A DNA stretch of 64,000 nt from Martinezella rhizogenes (GTDB lineage: Bacteria; Pseudomonadota; Alphaproteobacteria; Rhizobiales; Rhizobiaceae): the NCBI RefSeq assembly GCF_000799715.1, contig NZ_JUHG01000017.1:186001-250000 (forward strand), written 5' to 3'. The position numbers and the translations under genes were made by a program. This document shows, in pieces, positions 27,888 to 35,629 of this stretch; positions within the stretch are counted from its first letter, which is position 1, and each line of letters opens with the position of its first letter. The notes under the pieces were generated by a model. The model was given only the letters and a program-made list of their open reading frames with translations, ran no database searches and was not told the DNA's origin.

Positions 27888-29180
27888 ATGACTGATTTTA
27901 GAATTGCGCCGGATCTGGTCGCTGCTGAAAATGACAAGCGCGCCGCCGCGTTGACATCCGATTACGAGGCATTGGGCACGACACTTGCCCGTCGCGGTGT
28001 CGATATCGAGACCGTCACGAAGAGGGTCTCCGAATTTTTCGTTGCCATTCCCTCCTGGGGCGTCGGCACGGGTGGCACGCGTTTCGCTCGCTTCCCCGGT
28101 ACGGGCGAACCGCGCGGCATTTTCGACAAGCTCGACGATTGCGCCGTCATCAACCAGTTGACGCGGGCAACGCCGACCGTTTCTCTGCATATCCCCTGGG
28201 ACAAGGCGGATGCCAGGGAACTGAGGGCAAAGGGCGATGCGCTCGGCCTCGGCTTCGACGCCATGAACTCCAATACTTTCTCCGATGCCCCCGGCCAGGC
28301 GCATTCCTACAAATACGGCTCGCTCAGCCATGTCGACGCGGCAACCCGCGCCCAGGCGGTGGAGCACAATCTCGAATGCATCGAGATCGGCAAGGCTATC
28401 GGTTCGAAGGCGCTGACCGTCTGGGTCGGCGACGGCTCGAATTTCCCCGGCCAGAGCAATTTCACCAGGGCGTTCGAGCGCTACCTCACCGCCATGGCGG
28501 ACATTTACAAGGCGCTGCCGGACGACTGGCGGCTGTTTTCCGAACACAAGATGTATGAGCCGGCCTTCTATTCCAGCGTCGTGCAGGACTGGGGCACCAA
28601 CTACCTGATCGCGCAGACGCTCGGCCCGAAAGCCCAGTGCCTCGTTGATCTCGGTCATCACGCGCCGAATACGAATATCGAGATGATCGTCGCCCGCCTC
28701 ATCCAGTTCGGCAAGCTCGGCGGCTTCCACTTCAACGATTCCAAATATGGCGACGACGATCTCGACGCCGGTGCGATCGAGCCCTACCGCTTGTTCCTCG
28801 TCTTCAACGAATTGATCGACGCGGAGCAACGCGGCGTCAACGACTTCAATCCGGCGCATATGATCGACCAGTCACACAACGTCACCGATCCGATCGAAAG
28901 CCTGATTTCCAGCGCCAACGAAATCCGCCGTGCCTACGCCCAGGCGCTGATCGTCGACCGCAAGGCGCTGGCGGGATATCAGGATACCAACGACGCGCTG
29001 ATGGCGTCCGAAACGCTGAAGCGCGCCTATCGCGCCGATGTCGAGCCGATCCTCGCCGAAGCCCGCCGCCGCACCGGCGGCGCCATCGATCCGGTCGCGG
29101 CTTATCGCGCGAGTGGTTATCGGAAGAAAGTTGCGAACGAGCGTCCGGCTTCCGTTGGCGGGAGCGGCGGGATTATCTGA
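27888..29180 (+). CDS. rhaI: L-rhamnose isomerase (rhizobial/Pseudomonas stutzeri type)
   Basis: A 430-residue TIM-barrel isomerase that converts L-rhamnose to L-rhamnulose using divalent metal. Its length equals that of the P. stutzeri-type enzyme and not the E. coli RhaA type. Likely metal ligands lie in LVDLGHHAPNTNIE, GFHFNDSKYGDDDLDAG and the upstream LFSEHKMYEPAFY. GGGAGGAAAG precedes the start. It follows rhaD in the same direction, giving the rhaDI operon divergent from the transporter operon. Confidence 0.93.
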   Translation: MTDFRIAPDLVAAENDKRAAALTSDYEALGTTLARRGVDIETVTKRVSEFFVAIPSWGVGTGGTRFARFPGTGEPRGIFDKLDDCAVINQLTRATPTVSLHIPWDKADARELRAKGDALGLGFDAMNSNTFSDAPGQAHSYKYGSLSHVDAATRAQAVEHNLECIEIGKAIGSKALTVWVGDGSNFPGQSNFTRAFERYLTAMADIYKALPDDWRLFSEHKMYEPAFYSSVVQDWGTNYLIAQTLGPKAQCLVDLGHHAPNTNIEMIVARLIQFGKLGGFHFNDSKYGDDDLDAGAIEPYRLFLVFNELIDAEQRGVNDFNPAHMIDQSHNVTDPIESLISSANEIRRAYAQALIVDRKALAGYQDTNDALMASETLKRAYRADVEPILAEARRRTGGAIDPVAAYRASGYRKKVANERPASVGGSGGII

Positions 29181-29294
29181 GAGATCTCGTCAGCTGGTTG
29201 ATCGCGGGTCCGCCCAATTTGCAGCAAGGTGATCACTCAAGGGCATTCTGCTATCGTCTGGCTGACATTTCTCATTTGAAGGACGAGATTGCTG

Positions 29295-29756
29295 ATGGCT
29301 GAAATCCCGATCCGGTGTTTTGCTGTCTCCGTGGTGCTTTTACGCCGCGTTGGAGATGAAGCAGAGGTGTTGCTGCTTCGCAGAAATCACACCCTGGTGG
29401 GAGAATGGTGTCAGGTTGTCGGGGGCATTGAAGAGGGCGAGAAGGCCTGGGAGGCTGCACTTCGCGAAGTGTGGGAAGAGACCGGCATAAAATGCAGTCG
29501 CCTCTACTCGGCCGACATCTGCGAGCAGTTTTACGAATCCGACCGCGATGCCATCAGCATGCTGCCCGTCTTTATTGGTTTCGTGGAAGCCAACTCAGCC
29601 GTCACGATAAATCATGAGCATAGCGAATTTCGCTGGGTTTCCTTCGAAGCTGCGTTCGGCATGGTTCCGTTCGCCGGCCAACGCCATGTTCTGAGACACG
29701 TACAGGCCGAGTTCGTAGAACGAGAACCAGTCCGGTATCTTCTAATAGAAGCGTAG
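29295..29756 (+). CDS. NUDIX hydrolase
   Basis: A 153-residue NUDIX protein. The NUDIX box runs from Gly43 to Ile65 and keeps every conserved position: G, then E49, then RE at 57-58, EE at 61-62 and G64. The enzyme cleaves nucleoside diphosphates linked to some other group; the specific substrate is not visible. The best start is the ATG at 29295; the frame also opens with a TTG two codons earlier. It stands alone after rhaI (about 115 bases) and faces the Crp/Fnr gene tail to tail, so a link with rhamnose use is unlikely. Confidence 0.9.
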   Translation: MAEIPIRCFAVSVVLLRRVGDEAEVLLLRRNHTLVGEWCQVVGGIEEGEKAWEAALREVWEETGIKCSRLYSADICEQFYESDRDAISMLPVFIGFVEANSAVTINHEHSEFRWVSFEAAFGMVPFAGQRHVLRHVQAEFVEREPVRYLLIEA

Positions 29757-29832
29757 CTAGAGAGCAACGAGGCTTCCGCCGTAGGTGGTGGGGTTGCAGA
29801 CAGGTCAAACGCCGGGGAGATTTTCGCCCGAT

Positions 29833-30549
29833 TCAAACGGTCTGGCTGATCAGCCTTCGGTATTCACGTTCCGGCACACCATAGGAGCTTCCTGCAAGGG
29901 CCTCCAGGCCGACGCGATCTCTAATCGTGACGAAGCCTCGTTGGGAGAGGACAAGGTGCTTTCCCTCAAGAACGTGCAGGGTCGTCGTGACGCTTTGCCG
30001 ACGGACGGCAAGCATGACGGCAAGAAAGTCATGGGTAAGGTCGATCTTGTCTCCGTCGGTGCGATCGTGGCACATCAAAAGCCAACGCGCCAAGCGTTGC
30101 TCGATCTGGTCTGCCGCGTTCGAAAAGGCGGTATAGGCCGTTTGAATTGATGCAGCCTGGACGTATCTCAAAAACAGATTGCGCATCTCAAGCCGATCAC
30201 TAGCCGCCGCCATGATGTGGGCGTTCTGGATGCGGTATCCTGCGCCGGCAACCTGCATGAATATCGAGAAGGGTGCTGAGTCGGCCCCTTGAAGGGCAAC
30301 GGTGGGGGAAAACCCCTCGCGACCGAAGATGCCTATCTCGGCGCTCTTGCCGTCGGGCGCGCGTACAACGACCGATCCGATCCCTGTTTCGAGAAAATAA
30401 ATATAGTCGCTGATCCTATCAGGCGTTGTGATCATGAAGCGTTTTGGAAGATCAATGCTCTCCAGATGACGCGCAATATGATCGAAATCCTGATCGGAAA
30501 GGCACCTTAAAAGCGTATTGCGAATGTCTGATTTTTTAGGTGGGGACAT
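29833..30549 (-). CDS. Crp/Fnr-family transcriptional regulator
   Basis: A 238-residue regulator with an N-terminal cyclic-nucleotide-like sensor fold (ISDYIYFLETGIGSVVVRAP, then IGIFGREGFSP) and a C-terminal winged helix (LTHDFLAVMLAVRRQSVTTT, then VLEGKHLVLSQRGFVTIRD). The four-cysteine cluster of Fnr is absent, and the phosphate-binding cassette of true cAMP binders is not preserved, so the signal is unknown. GAGGAGA supports the ATG at 30549 over a methionine nine codons upstream. It is monocistronic and borders a 690-base non-coding stretch that holds two marked inverted repeats, which could include its target. Confidence 0.87.
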   Translation of the reverse strand: MSPPKKSDIRNTLLRCLSDQDFDHIARHLESIDLPKRFMITTPDRISDYIYFLETGIGSVVVRAPDGKSAEIGIFGREGFSPTVALQGADSAPFSIFMQVAGAGYRIQNAHIMAAASDRLEMRNLFLRYVQAASIQTAYTAFSNAADQIEQRLARWLLMCHDRTDGDKIDLTHDFLAVMLAVRRQSVTTTLHVLEGKHLVLSQRGFVTIRDRVGLEALAGSSYGVPEREYRRLISQTV

Positions 30550-30946
30550 GCTCTCTCCTCGTAAGGGCAAGAGCAATCGGGTCTCCCAGTCGGCCGCGCC
30601 ATCAAAGTCTGCAGCCGATCAATAATCCTAGTCTCTGATAGTGTTCGATTTATGTTTATCGAAAAAAATGCGCAAGCTGGCGTGGAGTCTCCGCACGATA
30701 TCGGACATAAAAAATGTCTCGAGACAAGGGCCGCCGCTAGTGTGAAATTCTCGGACGACGTTTGAGCTCGCTTGGTCTAAGCGTCTCGCGAGATTGCAGT
30801 CATAAATCGCCATATGCCAGAAAGCAAAGTAACTTAGATGAAAAACCTGCGGTTTCTTGCTGGCATCCTGTAGTAAAAATTTTTGCCGGCGATCGTGTTA
30901 TGTAGCTTTATGCGCCGAATTCAATTTAATTCAGCCGAATATATGT

Positions 30947-30972
30947 ACTTTTGTCCGGTATAGGACCAAAGT
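30947..30972. repeat. Inverted repeat, 10-base arms, one mismatch
   Basis: ACTTTTGTCC and GGACCAAAGT are separated by GGTATA. The arms pair at nine of ten positions. Sitting in an intergenic region next to a Crp/Fnr regulator, it could be an operator or a small hairpin. No T-run follows on either strand. Confidence 0.55.
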
Positions 30973-30998
30973 GATTTGAGCCTTTTGGGGGAGGCTCG

Positions 30999-31040
30999 GA
31001 ATTATCTCCTTCGTCACCGCAATGGCGAAGGAGATAATTC
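30999..31040. repeat. Perfect 15-base inverted repeat (hairpin up to 18 bp)
   Basis: GAATTATCTCCTTCG at 30999-31013 is exactly complementary to CGAAGGAGATAATTC at 31026-31040. The stem can extend by three more pairs (one G-U) to leave the loop CCGCAA. The right arm contains AAGGAG, a Shine-Dalgarno-like sequence, which the left arm would mask. An ATG at 31045 opens a 33-codon frame. No T-run follows, so it is not an ordinary terminator. Confidence 0.75.
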
Positions 31041-31241
31041 TACTATGGAGAAGCGATTCGTGCGCTGCTCGACCCCGTACTGTGGGCTCAGTGCGGCGCT
31101 ATCAGGCAATGAGAGCAACCCGCACTGGGCAAGTCAAAATATCTGAAGTTGGTTTGTGCGGGGCGACAGCCGCGTTCGTGATGCACGTCGTCGATCAGGC
31201 GCAAGCTCAACACGAAATTACCGTGATATCCTCCGTCAAAC

Positions 31242-32831
31242 TCAATACCCAAGCGCCACGCCATCCTTGCGATGATCCGAGGCGCCGAGGAGGACGCCGC
31301 GTTCGTGATCGATCATGATCGCCTGCGCGCCGCCGATCGGTTCGTCCGCCCATTCGGCGATATGGCCGCGTCGTTCGAGATCCCGCCTGGTTTCTTCCGA
31401 AATCGTCGGTTCCAGTGACAGCTTGCCGCCGAAGCAGAAGCTGCGTGGCTGGTCGCTTGCTTGTTGCGGATCGAGATCGCGGTCGAGGATCTGCGTCAGC
31501 ATGTGGGCATGGCCGGCCGCCTGATATTGCCCGCCCATGACGCCGAAGCTCATACGCACCTTGCCATTCTCCATCAGCATCGCCGGGATGATGGTGTGGA
31601 AGGGCAGCTTGCCGGGGCCGATGGCGTTTGGATGACCTTGCTTGACGACGAAGCCCGCGCCGCGGTTCTGCAGCAGCACGCCGGAGCGTGGCGCAAAGAT
31701 GCCGCTGCCGAAAGGCATGAAGACCGAGTTGATCAGCGAAATCGCATTGCCGTCGCGATCGACGACGGAAACATAAACCGTGTCCCTGTGCGTCGGGCCA
31801 TCCCACACGGAGGCATCGGCGGCGCGTTCAAGGCTGATCTTCGCACGCATGGCGGCAATCGAGCGGTCCGACAGTAGTTCATCGATATCGAAGGTCAGAT
31901 AGTCCGGATCGCTGATCAACTGGTCGCGCATGGCGTAACCGGCCTTGGTGGCTTCGGCGTGCAGATGAATACGATCGGCCTCCGAGAGCTTGGGGTCGCG
32001 CAGATCAAAGCCGTCGAGGATGCGGGTGATCAACAGCGCCGCAAGGCCCTGGCCGTTCGGTGGGCATTCTACGAGATCGCTGCCGCGGAACTTGCCGGAA
32101 ATCGGCGTGGTCTCGAATGCCTTATAGTCGGCGAAATCGCTTTCTTCATGCAAGCCGCCGAGCGATTGCAGAACCTGGGTGATCTCCTCGGCCACCTTAC
32201 CGCGATAGAAGGCGTCGCGACCGTCCCTGGCGACGGCTTTCAGCGTGGCGGCGAGCGCCGGGTTGGTCATGCGTTCGCCGGTCCGTGGCGCGCGGCCATG
32301 CGGCAGGAAATAGGCGGCCGAAGCCGCGTGTTTCGCAACGCGGTCGCTGTAGCGGTGCCAGTCGAGCTCGACGCGCGGCGTGATGCAATAGCCCTCTTCG
32401 GCCGCCGCGATCGCCGGTGCGAGTACGCGACCCATGTCGAAACGCCCATAAGTGCCAACTAGCCGGCACCAGGCATCGATGGCGCCGGGGATCGTAACCG
32501 CGTGCGGGCTATCGTCGGGAATGGCGGTGAAGCCCTTTTCGAGGAAATAGTCGAGCTTTGCCTTTTGCGGCGCGCGACCGGATCCGTTGAGTGCCACCGG
32601 CACACCACCGGCGGCACTATAGAGAGCGAAGCAGTCGCCGCCGATGCCGGTCATATGCGGGTCGATGACGGATTGCAGCGCAACCGCGGCAACTGCCGCA
32701 TCCACAGCGCTGCCGCCCGCGCGAAGGATGTCGACGGCGGCAAGGGTTGCCAGAGGATGCGAGGTCGCAGCCATGCCTCTGTCGGAAACGGCGACCGAAC
32801 GGCCCGGCTTGAAAAAATCCCGCTGCTGCAT
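31242..32831 (-). CDS. Gamma-glutamyltransferase family protein
   Basis: A 529-residue Ntn-hydrolase that should cut itself into two subunits before Thr351 (DTVYVSVVDRDGNAIS), the expected nucleophile. The large part holds GGSAVDAAVAAVALQSVIDPHMTGIGGDCF, typical of the family, and the small part ends with PFGSGIF, LLQNRGAGF and the GVMGGQYQ glycine loop. These enzymes split gamma-glutamyl peptides or acylated amides. I see no clear signal peptide, so location is uncertain. The ATG at 32831 is used; a TTG three codons upstream is an alternative. A ROK regulator starts 1.26 kb upstream on the same strand, with 63 bases between the two, so they are likely co-transcribed. Confidence 0.88.
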   Translation of the reverse strand: MQQRDFFKPGRSVAVSDRGMAATSHPLATLAAVDILRAGGSAVDAAVAAVALQSVIDPHMTGIGGDCFALYSAAGGVPVALNGSGRAPQKAKLDYFLEKGFTAIPDDSPHAVTIPGAIDAWCRLVGTYGRFDMGRVLAPAIAAAEEGYCITPRVELDWHRYSDRVAKHAASAAYFLPHGRAPRTGERMTNPALAATLKAVARDGRDAFYRGKVAEEITQVLQSLGGLHEESDFADYKAFETTPISGKFRGSDLVECPPNGQGLAALLITRILDGFDLRDPKLSEADRIHLHAEATKAGYAMRDQLISDPDYLTFDIDELLSDRSIAAMRAKISLERAADASVWDGPTHRDTVYVSVVDRDGNAISLINSVFMPFGSGIFAPRSGVLLQNRGAGFVVKQGHPNAIGPGKLPFHTIIPAMLMENGKVRMSFGVMGGQYQAAGHAHMLTQILDRDLDPQQASDQPRSFCFGGKLSLEPTISEETRRDLERRGHIAEWADEPIGGAQAIMIDHERGVLLGASDHRKDGVALGY

Positions 32832-32894
32832 CTCTCTCAATGTCCTCTATCTGTCCTATTCGCTTCCGCGAGCGCGCGGCCGCTATATGCCGTT

Positions 32895-34094
32895 TTACGA
32901 TGTTTTTTCCGTCATGGAAGCCTTGCCGTGCTCTCCGCGTCCCGGAATTTCGAACAGTGTTGCGCGGAACCGGTCAAGTGCTGCGGCGATGGCGCCGATC
33001 AGGCCGGCCTTACTGCCAAGCGGGCTAATGGTGCAGGTCAACGGCACCGGCACGCAGCGCGAAAGATAGAAGATGATCCGCTCGACCAGCTCGAGCCTGG
33101 CTCCGACGCTACCGCCGAAAATCACCCTTTCCGGATCGACAATGGCGGCGATGGCGACGAGCGATGTGGCGACGAGACGCGCCACTTCGTCGATCACGAT
33201 CGCGGCGACCGGGTCATCCTTGCGCTCGAACATGTCGCGCACGCTGAGGCCGGGCGTGCCACCGAGTGCTTCATAACGACCACGGATGGCGATGCTGCCG
33301 ATCGACGATTCCAGCGCGCCGGCCGCAAAACTGCGGGAATCGAAGGGATCGGCGCCGATCGGCAGCGTGGAGATCTCGCCGGCTGCTCCGCGCGCACCGC
33401 GGATGAGGCGGCCTTCGTTGACGATCCCCATGCCGATACCGGTGCCGAGTGCCACGAAGACGAAATTATCGATGCTGCGGCCATCGCCACGCCATTGTTC
33501 GCCAAGTGCGCCCAGGTTGACGTCGTTGTCGATGAGGATGTCGTGCCCCAGCCTGTCGCGGAGACTATCCTCAAGGGTCAGCTCGGTCAGGCCGGGAATA
33601 TTCGGTACCATCGCCAGTCGCCGAGTTTTCGGGTGGATGGCGCCAGGGATGCCGATCGCGCCCATTGCCACGGATTTCGCGGCAATGCCGGATTTTTGCA
33701 GCAGTGCTTCATGCATGCGGGCGATCTGCTCGATGACATGTTCGCCGCCACGCGCATCCGTGCTCTCGATGGCCTCTTCGATGATATCGCCTGTAAGGCC
33801 GGCCAGCGCCGCGTGGATCTTGGTGCCGCCGACATCGGCGCCGAAGACGAGGGCCTTGCGCGGCTCCAGCTCATAGGTCACCGCACTTCGCCCGACTGCG
33901 CCTTGGGTACGGCCAGTGACACGGAGCCAGCCCTCTGCTTCCAGATCACGCACGATCTCGGACATGCTTTGCTTCGAGAGCCCGGTCAGCCGCGCCAGTT
34001 CGGCGCGGGATACGGGGGCGGTTTCGAAGATGGCGCGCAATACCGCGCGCGATGTGATCTGCCGGGTATGGGGAATAGAGGTCGATATATCCAT
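32895..34094 (-). CDS. ROK-family transcriptional regulator
   Basis: A 399-residue ROK repressor. The N-terminal winged helix is at about 10-70 (ITSRAVLRAIFETAPVSRAE, then LTGLSKQSMSEIVRDLE), followed by the actin-like sugar-kinase fold with GADVGGTKIHAALAG and the phosphate motif ALGTGIGMGIV. The zinc cluster CxCGxxGC that most ROK proteins carry after the GAAGE turn is missing (GAAGEISTLPIGADPFD), so its sensing domain is atypical. The start is ATG at 34094 with no strong ribosome site; a TTG three codons upstream also fits. It lies directly upstream of the gamma-glutamyltransferase and divergent from the HpcH-type aldolase, either of which may be its target. Confidence 0.85.
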   Translation of the reverse strand: MDISTSIPHTRQITSRAVLRAIFETAPVSRAELARLTGLSKQSMSEIVRDLEAEGWLRVTGRTQGAVGRSAVTYELEPRKALVFGADVGGTKIHAALAGLTGDIIEEAIESTDARGGEHVIEQIARMHEALLQKSGIAAKSVAMGAIGIPGAIHPKTRRLAMVPNIPGLTELTLEDSLRDRLGHDILIDNDVNLGALGEQWRGDGRSIDNFVFVALGTGIGMGIVNEGRLIRGARGAAGEISTLPIGADPFDSRSFAAGALESSIGSIAIRGRYEALGGTPGLSVRDMFERKDDPVAAIVIDEVARLVATSLVAIAAIVDPERVIFGGSVGARLELVERIIFYLSRCVPVPLTCTISPLGSKAGLIGAIAAALDRFRATLFEIPGRGEHGKASMTEKTS

Positions 34095-34420
34095 TGTCGC
34101 CAATTCGTCAATTTTTCGAACAAATTACGGCGATTGAATAAGCCGTCAAGGTCTTTCTTCGCGATTTCTGGCGAAATTTTCTCAAGCGTCGCCTTCGTGC
34201 AATATTTTTGGTGAGTTTTCTTTACGAATTTGATGGCTCGGTGCTGTCTACAGTTTTGACACGTCGTGCGGCATGCGGCGTCGGTTGTATTTTCGGGGTA
34301 GCCGAGGCGCTGGAATTGAGTATTGTCGATTGGGATGAGGGCCTTGCTTGTGCTGTCGAAGAAGGTCCTGGAGGGGCATCTCGCTCGTAGCGGGCTTGGC
34401 AATTATTGAGGAAAATCACC
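34095..34420. other. Divergent intergenic region, rok / aldolase
   Basis: About 326 bases between divergent genes. Next to the rok start is an imperfect repeat (AATTTGTTC ... TGACGAATT, minus-strand reading) that could be an operator, matching at six of nine positions. TGAGGAAAA before 34421 is the aldolase ribosome site. I see no gene or strong promoter. Confidence 0.4.
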
Positions 34421-35212
34421 ATGACGATTGATATTGACGGTTTCGCCGGACGTCTGAAACGCCGGGAAAATGGCGGTATGATTTCTGCTTGGATCGGCAC
34501 ACCAGACCCATTGCTTGTCAATCACCTGTCGCAGGAGGATTTCGACGCGGTCGTGCTCGATATGCAGCATGGCATGTGGGACATGGCGTCGGCTGCCAAT
34601 GGTATCGCCCAGGTGCGGCTCGCCGGCAAACCGGCGATCGGGCGCATCCCCGTCGGTGATTTCGCCTCGGCCTCGCGACTTCTGGATGCCGGCGCTTCCG
34701 GCATCATCGCGCCGATGATCAATTCCGCCGATGACGCCCGCGCCCTGGTCAAGGCGACGAAATATCCGCCGCTCGGCGAGCGCAGTTGGGGACCGTCGCT
34801 CGCCCTCAACCATTTTGGCATTTCACCTGATGATTATCTGCAGCGTGGCAACAGCCTGACCGTCACCATCGCCATGGTGGAGACGCGCATGGCACTTGAC
34901 GCCATCGACGAGATTCTCACTGTCGATGGTATCGACGGCATTTTCGTCGGGCCGGCTGATCTCTCCATCGCGCTATCAAACGGCGCGCGGCTCGCCCCCG
35001 ACAGTGCCGCGATCGATCAGGCGATGGGGCATGCGCTCGCGCGCTGCCGCGCCCATGGCAAGCTGATCTGCGCCTTCGGCGGTGATGGCGAACGCGCCGG
35101 ACAATATTTGAAGCTCGGTCTCGACCTGGTCATCGCCGGCGCCGAAACGGCGCAGCTGCGCACCGGCGCCCGCACCGCCATTGCAGCCGCGCGTAAACTC
35201 GCGGCCTCCTGA
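34421..35212 (+). CDS. HpcH/HpaI-type aldolase
   Basis: A 263-residue class II, metal-dependent pyruvate aldolase-type TIM barrel. Family motifs are AVVLDMQHG (histidine base region), PAIGRIPVGD, a glycine-rich GASGIIAPMI and IAMVETRMALDAIDEI (metal-binding Glu), then GIDGIFVGPADLS (metal-binding Asp). Enzymes of this group split 2-keto-3-deoxy acids and related hydroxy-keto acids to pyruvate or an equivalent and an aldehyde. TGAGGAAAA precedes the ATG at 34421. It stands alone, divergent from the ROK regulator and gamma-glutamyltransferase. Confidence 0.88.
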   Translation: MTIDIDGFAGRLKRRENGGMISAWIGTPDPLLVNHLSQEDFDAVVLDMQHGMWDMASAANGIAQVRLAGKPAIGRIPVGDFASASRLLDAGASGIIAPMINSADDARALVKATKYPPLGERSWGPSLALNHFGISPDDYLQRGNSLTVTIAMVETRMALDAIDEILTVDGIDGIFVGPADLSIALSNGARLAPDSAAIDQAMGHALARCRAHGKLICAFGGDGERAGQYLKLGLDLVIAGAETAQLRTGARTAIAAARKLAAS

Positions 35213-35285
35213 TGGATTGCCGGGACCGGGGCTGCGGATTATCACCGCCGGTCCTGGCTTTGAGGCGCTTAAAGGGCGGATCGTC

Positions 35286-35432
35286 TCAGTTCAGCACTTT
35301 GACGAAGCATGGCTCCATATAGGAGCCGCAATTGTCGCCGCGTGCCTTTGCCGGGGTGATGGTGTTTTGAGCGGCGATAACGACCAACGCCACCGCGATG
35401 ACCGTCAAAATGGTTTTCGTGTATTTGTCCAT
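35286..35432 (-). CDS. Tiny secreted or membrane-anchored protein
   Basis: A 48-residue protein starting at the ATG at 35432, seven bases after GGGGA. Residues 6-25 form one hydrophobic segment (TILTVIAVALVVIAAQNTI) and the tail is KARGDNCGSYMEPCFVKVLN, with two cysteines. It may be a signal-anchor peptide with a small periplasmic, disulfide-bonded tail. I have seen similar very short proteins in rhizobial genomes but cannot name a family. A longer frame exists upstream, but it has no hydrophobic continuity and no ribosome site. Confidence 0.6.
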   Translation of the reverse strand: MDKYTKTILTVIAVALVVIAAQNTITPAKARGDNCGSYMEPCFVKVLN

Positions 35433-35629
35433 AATATTCCCCGGTAGATAGGTGCGGTAAATGCACTTTAAAGTTGATTTTATGTAAGTCAATACCCGCG
35501 AGCGCATATGGCTGCCTCAACGTTGCGGAAGATCATTGATCTCGCCCCGTGCCCTACACAACGTAAGAGTTGTGCTTGGTCTCGTTCAATAGCCTGCGTC
35601 TCGCGCGGTCGACCACGCGAGACGCAAGT

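Larger units (their letters stand above)
30550..31241. other. Non-coding stretch with AT-rich sequence and two inverted repeats
   Basis: About 690 bases without a convincing gene. The middle (about 30640-30960) is markedly AT-richer than the flanks. Short open frames exist (61 codons on the minus strand at 30628-30813; 98 codons on the plus strand from 31022; 33 codons from 31045) but none has a recognisable product. Two structured elements are listed separately. The downstream gamma-glutamyltransferase gene is on the opposite strand and converges on this area. Confidence 0.6.

Noticed and set aside
30628..30813. A 61-codon minus-strand frame in the AT-rich region
   Set aside because: Composition is plausible for a protein but it has no ribosome site and no recognised relatives; too weak to call a gene.
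31022..31318. A 98-codon plus-strand frame
   Set aside because: No recognised family, arginine-rich second half, overlaps the end of the gamma-glutamyltransferase gene; kept only as part of the non-coding stretch.
35223..35254. GGACCGG ... CCGGTCC inverted repeat between the aldolase and the tiny gene
   Set aside because: Seven-base arms and an 18-base loop with no T-run; too weak to call.
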